This document shows, one piece after another, positions 24,206 to 33,575 of a DNA stretch of 64,000 nucleotides. Source of the DNA: Desulfobacteraceae bacterium. GTDB taxonomy: Bacteria > Desulfobacterota > Desulfobacteria > Desulfobacterales > Desulfobacteraceae. Below the pieces are notes generated by a model. It was not told the DNA's origin, did no database searches, and worked only from the letters and a program-made list of their open reading frames with translations. The DNA is taken from positions 1 to 64,000 of the forward strand of contig JAFLJU010000389.1 in NCBI GenBank assembly GCA_022712835.1, given 5' to 3'. Position 1 is the stretch's first letter, and every line of letters starts with the position of its first letter. The translations under genes and the position numbers were made by a program.

Positions 24206-26617
24206 TTACCAATCACTACCACCACCACTATCACCACCACCACTAAGTTTCTCCTTTAGATCTTTAGTAGCTTTATCCATATTAGCAAATAGCATATTGT
24301 TCTTAACGATACCAGCGATATCTGGATTATTGATATCACCAAAGTCGATACTACCAAACATGCTATCAGTCTTTAGATGATTATTAATAAGCTCACGTCT
24401 AACAAATGCTCTAAATGATTTGATAGTATCCTGTAGATCTCTATCACTAGTGAGATCATCTGAATAGATCTTATCTAGTACAGTATCTATCATGTTGATA
24501 AATTCTTCTAACTCTTCAAATAGTGACTTATCCTGTGCAATATTAGGAGAAGGTAATGTGAATTTCAACCTATCTATCACATCACTCATTCTATCATCTA
24601 ATGCTTTCATTTTATCATCAGATTCAGTACTGTTCTTTAATATATCTCTGATATCATCTTGTAACTTATCACTGTAATGTATATATGTAGACATGAGTTT
24701 AGTTACAAACTCTATAGTAGGCTTCTGATACATCCTAAGTTTATTAGAGAAGAAGATGTTATTAGATGCTACTGATCTAGAGTACTCATCCTCTTTCAAC
24801 CTATTCATAGCTGATGGTGGAACACCTAATCCTAATGTATACATATTAGTTATCTCTTCTATGAGACTATCATCAGGTGTAGGGTAACTTACACTATTAT
24901 CTTCATCCTCTATACTAAAGTTAGTTACTCCAGGGATATTAGTAGGTACTATCGTGTACTGCTTATCGATACTACTCTTCACTATAGTAGATGGATCATA
25001 ACTTATCCCATATGATTTATTCTTAAGTATCTCTTTCTTAATAGTCCTCATTACCTCTATAGGGTTACCGACATCATCATTGAGTTCGATATTGATCTTC
25101 CTATAATTGATAGATGATTCTATGAGACTGATGAGTCTAGTAATTATCAGTGTCATCTTCAGTGATAATGGAAACTTGATCTGATCTATCTTACTACGTC
25201 CTGTACCATTACTATTATAATCATATGCTATATATGTAATGAGATGTTTAGGTATGAAGAGTATCTTAGTCTTTGTTTTCCTTAGTAGTCTAGAGAACAT
25301 GACTCTACCAATATCATTAGATAACTCTACTTCGAAGTTAGCTAGTCCGAGACCTTTTAATTTATTATCTATGATCTTATCTAAGTACGAGTTATATACA
25401 GTATTGAGTATATCAGACTTTACTTTATTACCTACACGTTTCTGTACACTACTATAAGAAGTACCATATACAGATTGGTACATCGTATTCACTCTAGTAG
25501 ATCCACTCCCAGTAGTATCTAATGCATCTGTGTCATCTACATTAGTAGATATAGGAATACCATTACTATTGAGTAATACAAAGTATCCAATATGATTACT
25601 AGGAGCACCATCTACGATGATAGGGATAACTGATTCACTAGGTAACTCTATGATAGATGGGTATCCTGGATTCTCATCTATCAAGATATCACCTAGATCG
25701 ATATATGATAATTGCTTATACTCTATCTCTTTCTTATCAGGCTTAGCTGGTTTATTATTAAATTTAGCATCTAATTCTGATGATAGCGATTCAAGTGCTA
25801 CAGATACATCTACATCAGATTGAATAATGCTCATTGGATTATCAGTGAAGCTAAGTAGATCAGTATCATCGAATAAAGATACTAGTTTATCTACCCCAGA
25901 TGTGATACTCTTACGTACTACATTTAATTGAGTATGTTGACTAGTACCTTTATACATTGGTTTGAGTACTTCAGATATACCCTCAATACTACAGATGTTA
26001 TCAAAGAATGTATCATCTTGTCTGATATCTTTGATAGTGTCATTAGTAGATTTGAGTTCTTCAGTTGATCCTAAGTAGTCACTGATATCTTCTACACTAG
26101 CAATATCAGAAATACCATTGACTACATTAGTAGGTAATGTTAGTATGACTTTAGATCCTATATTGAAGATAGCATCATTTAACCATTCAGATAATCTAGT
26201 AGTGAGTTCTAGTTTCTCAGAGAAATGGTCTGTAAGATGCTTAGTAATCTGAGTTACAGTGACATTAGATTCTAATGATTCCTCTATGACTAGTGTGATA
26301 CGATTCTTATTAAAATCATTAGGAGATAGTATACTAGGGATCAATATACTGGCAGCCTGTTCAATCTCTGGAGCTATCGCTAATAACTTAGCATTATCTA
26401 CTTTCTGATCTGATAAGAGTTTACTTACAGGTTCTAGCATATTAGACATATCTTCATATGATCTAGTAGCAACCTTCTCTGGCACATAGATACCTTGGAT
26501 AAATGATACCAATTCATCATTATTAAGTGACTTATAAGACGTGACACCAGATGGTGCAGTAGGAGTGTCAGTAGATATATTGAGAGCGTTAAATAATTTA
26601 GATACGTACTTATTCAT
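24206..26617 (-). CDS. Probable portal protein
   Basis: An 803-aa protein with portal-like features in the second half: IPKHLITYIAYDYNSNGTGR (a wing/stem entry resembling T4 gp20-like portals), a helical MRTIKKEILKNKSYGI segment, PGVTNFSIEDEDNSVSYPTP, then LGVPPSAMNRL with a long helix KLRMYQKPTIEFVTKL, the usual stem-crown order. The N-terminal 350 residues are acidic and variable. The C-terminus ends in a glycine-rich GGGDSGGGSDW tail. As a dodecameric portal it would form the DNA gate at one capsid vertex. AAGGGAA precedes the ATG. It is convergent with sheath-tube and divergent from the 704-aa gene. The call is by motif pattern, not by a close match. Confidence 0.6.
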   Translation of the reverse strand: MNKYVSKLFNALNISTDTPTAPSGVTSYKSLNNDELVSFIQGIYVPEKVATRSYEDMSNMLEPVSKLLSDQKVDNAKLLAIAPEIEQAASILIPSILSPNDFNKNRITLVIEESLESNVTVTQITKHLTDHFSEKLELTTRLSEWLNDAIFNIGSKVILTLPTNVVNGISDIASVEDISDYLGSTEELKSTNDTIKDIRQDDTFFDNICSIEGISEVLKPMYKGTSQHTQLNVVRKSITSGVDKLVSLFDDTDLLSFTDNPMSIIQSDVDVSVALESLSSELDAKFNNKPAKPDKKEIEYKQLSYIDLGDILIDENPGYPSIIELPSESVIPIIVDGAPSNHIGYFVLLNSNGIPISTNVDDTDALDTTGSGSTRVNTMYQSVYGTSYSSVQKRVGNKVKSDILNTVYNSYLDKIIDNKLKGLGLANFEVELSNDIGRVMFSRLLRKTKTKILFIPKHLITYIAYDYNSNGTGRSKIDQIKFPLSLKMTLIITRLISLIESSINYRKINIELNDDVGNPIEVMRTIKKEILKNKSYGISYDPSTIVKSSIDKQYTIVPTNIPGVTNFSIEDEDNSVSYPTPDDSLIEEITNMYTLGLGVPPSAMNRLKEDEYSRSVASNNIFFSNKLRMYQKPTIEFVTKLMSTYIHYSDKLQDDIRDILKNSTESDDKMKALDDRMSDVIDRLKFTLPSPNIAQDKSLFEELEEFINMIDTVLDKIYSDDLTSDRDLQDTIKSFRAFVRRELINNHLKTDSMFGSIDFGDINNPDIAGIVKNNMLFANMDKATKDLKEKLSGGGDSGGGSDW

Positions 26618-26734
26618 AATGTTCCCTTATGTAATTTGACATACTACTTCATGTAGTAGAAATTGTAGTATAAATAACTATATGATAGCTTGAGTGAATT
26701 ATTAATATCAACACTTATGGAGGTAATCAGAATC

Positions 26735-28849
26735 ATGCTCCAAGATCTTAGAATATACATTCAAGAAGTAATCGATTTCTTAGATACTTTAGTTATCAAG
26801 TATGATTACTTTGTTACCTTGGTGAACGATGATCTGAGATACATAGATCTCCCAGGGTATATTGACAATGACCCTATCACACATCCTTACTACAGGATAC
26901 TATCAGGAGATAGTACATTAGCTACTGAACCCATATATGCTTACTCTCCAAATGATAATAGTGATATATTACTAACTAAAAACGTAGTTACTAATACTAA
27001 CATGTTAAGGTTCTATATCTCATCAACTGTCAACATGAATACATTGATGAGTAAATACCCTAATGATCAGTTCCTCATTAAGCGTATATTTGATCCAGTA
27101 ACAGATATACCATCAGCTATAACTGCTAAGAATCTATCACTCCTACGTACATCTACTATGTACGATGATAGTAGTGGGACAGATATGACTGATACTATCA
27201 TCTTCTTAGAGAACTTCTTAGAAGCATTCGAGTATAGATGGTATATCAACGTATTCGAATATGAAGATCTATATCCAATAGCTTACTGGGCAACATTATG
27301 GTATCTCTTACCAATAGTATTATTAACTAAACGCATACTAGATGTAAAGACTGACAATGTGCATCCATTTCATATATGGGAGTATCTCACATCTGCTGGA
27401 TTTGGTAGCTATAAAGGATACTTCTCAAGGAAACAGGAACTATTCCTATATAAGAACATAGACTACCTGAAGCACAATGTAGGTAAAGACTTCATATTAG
27501 ATATCTTAGGTGACATATTCTTAAAGCCTATCAGATACTCACTGACAGATAAGGTCATATTAGCACATACTGAAGATAGAGCAGATACATATGACAAGGT
27601 ACCAGAGGTCTTATCTAAATATGGCGATGATATCGATTATAATACATATGATTCTTTCGGTACATTATTATCAGAAATTCATGGTTCTAATCTAGATATG
27701 AATAATGATCCAGTATACCTGGATAATATATTGACTAGATTTAAGAAGTCACCATCTAATATGTTAGCAACTAAATTTATAGAACTGATCCAGATGCAAT
27801 CTATGAATAAAGCGATGCTCTTATATAGGTTCATCTTAGATACAATAGTATATCTTGTTTCCGTAGATAGAGTCAATTATAGTGTAATCATAAAGAGTTC
27901 AGTATCGGATCTCACCACTGAATCATTATCAGTAGTAGATGCACTTAATCTATTCTACTACCTCACCTATGTAAGGTCTGGCGAGACTCCAGTGAATACG
28001 TTTAATAGATATACCACGAGTGTAGCTATCACATATGATCATGAACCTACATTACCGACTAGTGTATATTTTAACGAGAACGCTTACACTATATCAAACT
28101 ACGTAGACTTATCACATGTACTCGATGATATCAATTATGTAACTGAACCTATCACTAATGTCATAGATATGTCAGAGATATTGAGTTCTCAATTCGATAG
28201 TATGCATAAATTATCTACCGCATATGAAACTGAATATGATACAATATCAGCTCTTATGAAGTATGATATAATCCGCACTATCATCCCAGAAACTAATGTA
28301 TTAGTCATAGATAATCCACATGCTACATATGATGAATTATTCAACACATATCCGATGACTGCATCTATCATAGATGAGCTATCAGATGATGAATCTATAC
28401 TAATGTTCATGGCTAATATCTTCACTGAGATAGTTCCATTGACTAGTGGTTTTAATTCATTCAATGAAGATCAGAACATTAGAGACGTACTAGTCAGTAA
28501 GTTAGTAGAACTATTCACACAGATGGTTAGTTATAATGTCACATTCTTAACGCCAGTGGTACATAGATTAGATGTCTATAAATTACCTAAGATCACAGCC
28601 TCCATGTATGATCGTAAAACTCATATGAGCATATATGGACTCATATGTGGATCAGATGAAGTCACTATAGATACTCATAGTCGGATGTCTTCAGAAATCC
28701 ATGTAGGATCTGATCTTACACCAGAATCAATATATGCTACAAGTACACTACAAGTACATAGCGTTACAAATCTTGACATCCATGTATTTTATCAGACTAG
28801 GGGGATCAGTATAACTAGTGAAGGAGTTCAGGTTGCATTATCGATATAA
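26735..28849 (+). CDS. Probable virion structural protein (704 aa)
   Basis: A 704-aa protein that I do not recognise. I place the start at ATG 26735 (MLQDLRIYIQEVIDFLD), preceded by GGAGGT; the frame opens from a TTG at 26690. It is mixed helical and beta, rich in Y/D/T, with two moderately hydrophobic segments near residues 190-220 (ATLWYLLPIVLLTKRIL) that could be buried or membrane-associated. It is divergent from the portal-like gene and is followed after 66 bases by the 274-aa gene; the two probably form one transcript ending at the hairpin 29770-29802. Confidence 0.65.
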   Translation: MLQDLRIYIQEVIDFLDTLVIKYDYFVTLVNDDLRYIDLPGYIDNDPITHPYYRILSGDSTLATEPIYAYSPNDNSDILLTKNVVTNTNMLRFYISSTVNMNTLMSKYPNDQFLIKRIFDPVTDIPSAITAKNLSLLRTSTMYDDSSGTDMTDTIIFLENFLEAFEYRWYINVFEYEDLYPIAYWATLWYLLPIVLLTKRILDVKTDNVHPFHIWEYLTSAGFGSYKGYFSRKQELFLYKNIDYLKHNVGKDFILDILGDIFLKPIRYSLTDKVILAHTEDRADTYDKVPEVLSKYGDDIDYNTYDSFGTLLSEIHGSNLDMNNDPVYLDNILTRFKKSPSNMLATKFIELIQMQSMNKAMLLYRFILDTIVYLVSVDRVNYSVIIKSSVSDLTTESLSVVDALNLFYYLTYVRSGETPVNTFNRYTTSVAITYDHEPTLPTSVYFNENAYTISNYVDLSHVLDDINYVTEPITNVIDMSEILSSQFDSMHKLSTAYETEYDTISALMKYDIIRTIIPETNVLVIDNPHATYDELFNTYPMTASIIDELSDDESILMFMANIFTEIVPLTSGFNSFNEDQNIRDVLVSKLVELFTQMVSYNVTFLTPVVHRLDVYKLPKITASMYDRKTHMSIYGLICGSDEVTIDTHSRMSSEIHVGSDLTPESIYATSTLQVHSVTNLDIHVFYQTRGISITSEGVQVALSI

Positions 28850-28915
28850 CTCCACTAGATATTCCATCAAGCTTATCAATAGCATCATTAAACTCTATAC
28901 AAAAGGAACTAAACC

Positions 28916-29740
28916 ATGTCGGTATTACCATATCAGTTGACTAAGACATTACTATGTAGTGTCAATGAATTACAAGGTGTATCTGCTGTAGATCCATTAT
29001 ATCCATTAAACACTACAATCAATTTTAAGCGTAACATTGAAGCTAATACTACACCAGCTAATCTACCAACGATATCATATTTTGGTATAGGTATCAATGG
29101 ATTCAAGAACCTAAATGATCAGAACCTATCAGCACCATATAGACCCTCATCATACAACATGGATCTATATGAACCTCTCCCATTTAGAGTAGTCCCAGCT
29201 AGTGAAGATCTTACACCAGTTGAACAATCTCAGTATAGAATTAGAGTACTACAAGAAGTGAATGGTGAATTCTACTGGTGCTATTATCTTAAGAAATTGA
29301 CTATCTTAGGTAATCGAATAAAAATAGTAGAAACGAACTTAACCACTGGTGATGAGACTGAGTTACAAGTATTAGATCCAGATAACTTAAATCCAGTACC
29401 TACAATCACATCAGCTGAAGGTGTAGTCGATGCTACTACATCTATCGGAGTACATATATTAGCTAATCTTAATATCACAGGTGCAGAAGTAGTTGAAGCT
29501 ATCAATGTACTCCATAACGGTAATCTACTAAAAGCTAAGATCAGTGAAATCGGTATATATACTGGTAATGATGAAGTCGTCAATGGTGATAGTGGAACAG
29601 GAGGATCTATCAGTTACACTGAAGCTATATTCACCCAACTAGCTTATCACTATACTAATAATGGATCTGACTTTAGTGACATCGGTAGAATAGAAGATAT
29701 ATCATTACGTATATCTGGATCTACAGCGTACCTCGCTTAA
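28916..29740 (+). CDS. Probable virion structural protein (274 aa)
   Basis: A 274-aa beta-rich protein beginning MSVLPYQLTKTLLCSVNELQ, with AAGGAAC before the ATG. It has an ITGAEVVEAINVLHNGNLLK helix and a terminal SLRISGSTAYLA strand. I do not recognise it; phiKZ-type baseplate or tail proteins of this size and composition exist. It is the last gene of its block, with a hairpin terminator 30 bases downstream. Confidence 0.6.
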   Translation: MSVLPYQLTKTLLCSVNELQGVSAVDPLYPLNTTINFKRNIEANTTPANLPTISYFGIGINGFKNLNDQNLSAPYRPSSYNMDLYEPLPFRVVPASEDLTPVEQSQYRIRVLQEVNGEFYWCYYLKKLTILGNRIKIVETNLTTGDETELQVLDPDNLNPVPTITSAEGVVDATTSIGVHILANLNITGAEVVEAINVLHNGNLLKAKISEIGIYTGNDEVVNGDSGTGGSISYTEAIFTQLAYHYTNNGSDFSDIGRIEDISLRISGSTAYLA

Positions 29741-29769
29741 TTAAAAAACAGTACATATCAAATGATACC

Positions 29770-29802
29770 CTCCATAGCATACCTATATGGTATGCTATGG
29801 AG
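29770..29802. terminator. CATAGCATACC-type hairpin
   Basis: CTCCATAGCATACC (29770-29783) pairs with GGTATGCTATGGAG (29789-29802), 14 bp. It lies between convergent genes ending at 29740 and 29812. Confidence 0.7.
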
Positions 29803-29811
29803 TAGTATTGT

Positions 29812-31416
29812 TTATAGACTGCCTTCGAAACAGATACGATTACGTTCTAAAGTCTCACCGTACTTGAGGCATAATTCAGTACCTTTATCAACATCCTTAG
29901 CTAATATAGTCGTAGATGATCGTCTAGGTAACTTATCCAAAATGGCAAGATCAAATACATTGGCAATGTCACATACATCAATTACTCTACCTTTGATATC
30001 TATATCTAGTTCATCAGGTATGAAATTAGCTATCATCACATCACCAAATTGCTCGACGATAGTATATTTATCTATGACAGCTTTAGAGAATTTCTCATTG
30101 GTAATGTCACAATCCCTCTCACAATATCCATTACCTCTGACAATGAAATCTTCAGATGATATTAAATCAGGTAGTAAGTTCTTATGATTAAAATATCCAC
30201 ACTCACCACCGTGACCGATCACTCTCGAAACAGCATCACGCACACATCTCAATAACCTATCAGGATATTCCTTATGGTTGAGTACAGCACTCGATGATGA
30301 TGATCGCATAGTTGCTAACTCAATAATATCAGGTAAATGAGATATCTGCAACGTGACATTGATATCCTGAGATGACCTTAAGTACCTCAGTGAGATGTCA
30401 TTAAATATAGGAACTATCGTTTCATTAAGAGCATTGACTAAGCTGAAGTTACGCTCTTCTATATTCTTCAGCAGTATAGTCAACTTTTCGACAACTGGTA
30501 CATCTACATGTGTCGTATCAGTTAATACATTGACATTGATCTTACTAGTATCTACACTCTTAAATCTGAACAGCTTGAACATATAATACCTGAGATTAGC
30601 CATGTATCTATCCCTAGATAACAGCTTGGGATTACTTTCATGGAAGTTATTAATCACCTTGGTAATTGAATCTTCATGGACGTTACAAGTAACATCACTA
30701 AATCTAGTAATGACCCCATGTTTATCAGTAATGTCAGATAGACGAATCACCTCAATTATTTCACCACCTAGTGACGATGTACTATACTTTTTACAATCCT
30801 CTACAGACATGTCATTTACCTGATACACATTAGTAGGATCACGTACCATCTTTACTAATGATAACTTACCTGAAGGAGTTATAACTTGAGGTACTTTAGG
30901 TATATTCACGACAGGTCTAGGTGTATTAGCGATGTCATCATTCATCACATTTCTCACTGGATATGATGCACTCGGTGTACTGAGCATTCCAGTAGCTCCG
31001 ATAGCCTGTGGTTGTGTGAGCATAGATGTCTGCTGTGGTTGTTGATTATATAGCTGATTCTGTTGTGGTTGTTGATTATACAGCTGATTCTGTTGTGGTT
31101 GTTGACCAAATAGCTGATTCTGCTGTGGTTGTTGATTATACAGCTGATTCTGTTGCTGTGGTCGATTACTATTATTGACTACACTATTTAGAATCTGAGT
31201 ACCATATGAACTAACGCAGGTATCGATGACATTAGGTGGAACTGATCCACCACTACTATTCTGTTGGATATGATTCACGATAGCCTGAATGTTATTATTC
31301 AATTCAGTATCCACGGTAGCTAATATGTGAGTTGGGAAACTACTCCTATGTTGTGATATGAAGTTCCCAATCGATTGTCTGATATATGGAACTAATGGGT
31401 TAGGTTGGTTATACAT
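29812..31416 (-). CDS. Q/N-rich repeat protein (534 aa)
   Basis: A 534-aa protein with a prion-like, low-complexity domain: residues about 85-135 hold four to five tandem copies of QQPQQNQLYN (one reads QLFG). Upstream is a helical segment (1-80). Downstream, residues 155-534 form a folded domain with no motif I can name; it contains GECGYFNHKNLLPDL and several cysteines. AAGGAG precedes the ATG. Such Q/N tracts favour self-association or condensates, but any role in the phage compartment is speculation. It is convergent with a virion block and followed upstream by the RNAP beta gene. Confidence 0.7.
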   Translation of the reverse strand: MYNQPNPLVPYIRQSIGNFISQHRSSFPTHILATVDTELNNNIQAIVNHIQQNSSGGSVPPNVIDTCVSSYGTQILNSVVNNSNRPQQQNQLYNQQPQQNQLFGQQPQQNQLYNQQPQQNQLYNQQPQQTSMLTQPQAIGATGMLSTPSASYPVRNVMNDDIANTPRPVVNIPKVPQVITPSGKLSLVKMVRDPTNVYQVNDMSVEDCKKYSTSSLGGEIIEVIRLSDITDKHGVITRFSDVTCNVHEDSITKVINNFHESNPKLLSRDRYMANLRYYMFKLFRFKSVDTSKINVNVLTDTTHVDVPVVEKLTILLKNIEERNFSLVNALNETIVPIFNDISLRYLRSSQDINVTLQISHLPDIIELATMRSSSSSAVLNHKEYPDRLLRCVRDAVSRVIGHGGECGYFNHKNLLPDLISSEDFIVRGNGYCERDCDITNEKFSKAVIDKYTIVEQFGDVMIANFIPDELDIDIKGRVIDVCDIANVFDLAILDKLPRRSSTTILAKDVDKGTELCLKYGETLERNRICFEGSL

Positions 31417-31612
31417 ACACTTCTCCTTTTTATTTTAGATTATTGAGCTGATATTATATCCGCATCGCTAGTAGTATCTGATACCTTCTACTAATCAAAG
31501 ATCAGTAGAGGTGCATCTGGTTGTATCTGATGTACCTTCTACTATAGTGATATATACTTGAAATAGTAAGCTAATGATAAAACTCACTCTTAAGAGTAGG
31601 TAAAGATGTTTA
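31417..31612. repeat. GATCAG palindromic intergenic repeats
   Basis: The 196-bp leader between the RNAP beta stop and the Q/N-rich gene carries two units (about 31468-31545) of the palindromic family, including GTAGAGGTGCATCTGG and TATCTGATGTACCTTCTACT. Confidence 0.65.
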
Positions 31613-33205
31613 CTACTTCGGTAAGTACTTAATGAGATCATCAGCTAGTAGTGCCATATCATTCTTAACGAACCCTTGCACTTGGTCAACTTCAGCATAT
31701 GGATTGATCACTGAATTCTTACTTACAGCACGAGAGAATCCGATAGCACTTTCAACTACCATATTAGATGGATGGTAGATATTCTTCGGTAACGCTATCT
31801 CATTAGAGTAACTCGTCTTAGTACTCCCTCTACGAGTAGTCGATGATAATGACTTGCTGACTTTCATACCTATCGATAATAGCCAATTATCATTATACAC
31901 GCTACTATTGTAACGTACATTTTCAGACTCCGATAGATGCTTCAGTATATATCTGGGAATGATATTGAGTGAATTGAGAACATTCTCATTCATATGGGTA
32001 GAGTTAGGTCGCTTATCCATTTTGTATATCTTGTAATATAATGATCTGAATAGACCGTCGATGATTACTCCATTAATAGTATCCAGTCTCTTATTATAGA
32101 GATCATTATTAGGATGCATCATGACTATCTGATCTATATTCACAAGGATATATCCGAGTAGGTCATATATATCATCGACGTACAAGTTATTAGATTCGAA
32201 TACCTTCTTAGAATATGAATCCAGATATGTATCGATACTCTTGATATGACTATTCATGTAGTCTAATGCACTCACATTATCTAAGTTTACATTATGGTTA
32301 ATCTTACCTAAGAAGATCCTGTAATAAATGGTACCAGTTTGCACTAGGTTATCTAGATTCACTGATCTGAATGTACTCAGTATATAAGAAATATTACCAA
32401 TGATATCCCTGAATAACTTAGTATGTTCACCAGTATCCATAGTAGATCTCTTTACTTTCAATAATACTGGTCCACGTTGTAACGTGATGTTCTGTATCTT
32501 AAAATAGTAGTAGTTTTCCTCATCATCGATAGTCTTAGTATATATTGCATCATCTGGTTGATATCCAAACATACTGAGGAGTTCAGGTAGTGGGAATTTA
32601 CATAAGAGATAATGCACTATGGTAGGCTTCAATCGTTTCTTACTCTTACTAGCTTTATTATAGTACAACATACATGTAACTAATGAACTAATAAAGGGCA
32701 TCTCTGATACGACACATTTATATGCATGTAATTGACTCTTCCAAAAGCTTATAGGACTCCTAATGAGTTTGATAGTGATACCATTATCTTTTCTTACTGA
32801 GAACACTTTCTCAGTCATTCTCAGTAAGCATTCATATCGTACTGAGTTTACTATCAGACTACTATTCTCAAAGATGTATGGGATGTAGAGCTTCTTAACG
32901 AATTCAGCATCATTATACCTGAACTTAAAGTCTACCAGTATAGCTTCATCATCCCTGATATTTATGAGGTTCTTTTTATAGTTAGCTGTCAACTCATACT
33001 TTAGAGTTTCAGCAGGTGAAAGTATATCGTACCCTATGAACTGGATATCTTCATCCATGACAGATATACACTCATTATATCTATCTATGATGAATTCAAT
33101 CATCCCTTCGACCTCATCTTTACGTATATCCTTAATGACGCTATCGTTGAACTTTGGTACATCTCGTTTCATGATATTAATGATGCGGCTAAGTGGTTTA
33201 CTCAT
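31613..33205 (-). CDS. RNA polymerase beta subunit, N-terminal part (phiKZ-like split)
   Basis: Part of a multisubunit phage RNA polymerase. The 530-aa product shows beta-lobe character: YIPYIFENSSLIVNSVRYEC corresponds to the region where cellular beta has a conserved I-N-G-x-E-R strand, followed by KLIRSPISFWKS (cellular R-S-P-G-V). The rest is strongly diverged. phiKZ-like phages break beta and beta-prime over several ORFs, and this matches the beta N-terminal piece. AGGAGGG precedes the ATG. The block has a repeat-rich leader (33206-33491). Whether it belongs to the virion-packaged or the non-virion polymerase cannot be decided here. Confidence 0.6.
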   Translation of the reverse strand: MSKPLSRIINIMKRDVPKFNDSVIKDIRKDEVEGMIEFIIDRYNECISVMDEDIQFIGYDILSPAETLKYELTANYKKNLINIRDDEAILVDFKFRYNDAEFVKKLYIPYIFENSSLIVNSVRYECLLRMTEKVFSVRKDNGITIKLIRSPISFWKSQLHAYKCVVSEMPFISSLVTCMLYYNKASKSKKRLKPTIVHYLLCKFPLPELLSMFGYQPDDAIYTKTIDDEENYYYFKIQNITLQRGPVLLKVKRSTMDTGEHTKLFRDIIGNISYILSTFRSVNLDNLVQTGTIYYRIFLGKINHNVNLDNVSALDYMNSHIKSIDTYLDSYSKKVFESNNLYVDDIYDLLGYILVNIDQIVMMHPNNDLYNKRLDTINGVIIDGLFRSLYYKIYKMDKRPNSTHMNENVLNSLNIIPRYILKHLSESENVRYNSSVYNDNWLLSIGMKVSKSLSSTTRRGSTKTSYSNEIALPKNIYHPSNMVVESAIGFSRAVSKNSVINPYAEVDQVQGFVKNDMALLADDLIKYLPK

Positions 33206-33247
33206 AAGTTTCCCTCCTAAAGGAATATGTATTTACAGTAGTGATAT

Positions 33248-33350
33248 ATACTAATCGCTAGATCAGTGGGAGGTATCAAGTATTATCTGATACCTTCTAC
33301 TAATCGAAGATCAGTAGAGCATCAAGTATTATCTGATGCATCTCTACTAT
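33248..33350. repeat. GATCAG palindromic intergenic repeats
   Basis: Two units (GATCAGTGGGAGGTATCAAG and GATCAGTAGAGCATCAAG, each followed by its complement) lie in the leader of the RNAP beta gene. Confidence 0.7.
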
Positions 33351-33399
33351 AGTAATATATACCTCAAATAGTAAGCTACTAATAGATCACACTATTAGG

Positions 33400-33443
33400 A
33401 GTAGTAGATACTTATTGCTCATGCTGAGAGTGCATAAAAAATA
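33400..33443. repeat. AGTAGATACTTATT-type dispersed element
   Basis: AGTAGATACTTATTGCTCAT, then GCTGAGAGTGCATAAAAAAT. On the minus strand it reads as an AT-rich box TATTTTTTATGCACTC just downstream of the preceding terminator, so it could be a promoter for the next minus-strand gene. However, copies also occur between convergent genes. Confidence 0.55.
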
Positions 33444-33484
33444 ATACATCATAGCATACCCGTAATAGGTATGCTATGATGTAT
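33444..33484. terminator. CATAGCATACC-type hairpin, 17 bp
   Basis: ATACATCATAGCATACC (33444-33460) pairs with GGTATGCTATGATGTAT (33468-33484). It begins 8 bases after the extended stop (33492) of the propeller gene, rather than after its actual stop at 33576, which supports the longer frame as the original gene end. Confidence 0.75.
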
Positions 33485-33575
33485 ATTTAGATCACATCCA
33501 ACTACTATGACCAGTCCCTTCTGTATTAGTACCGTCAACACATATGACATTAGAGTCAGTAGCTACTTCATTGAA

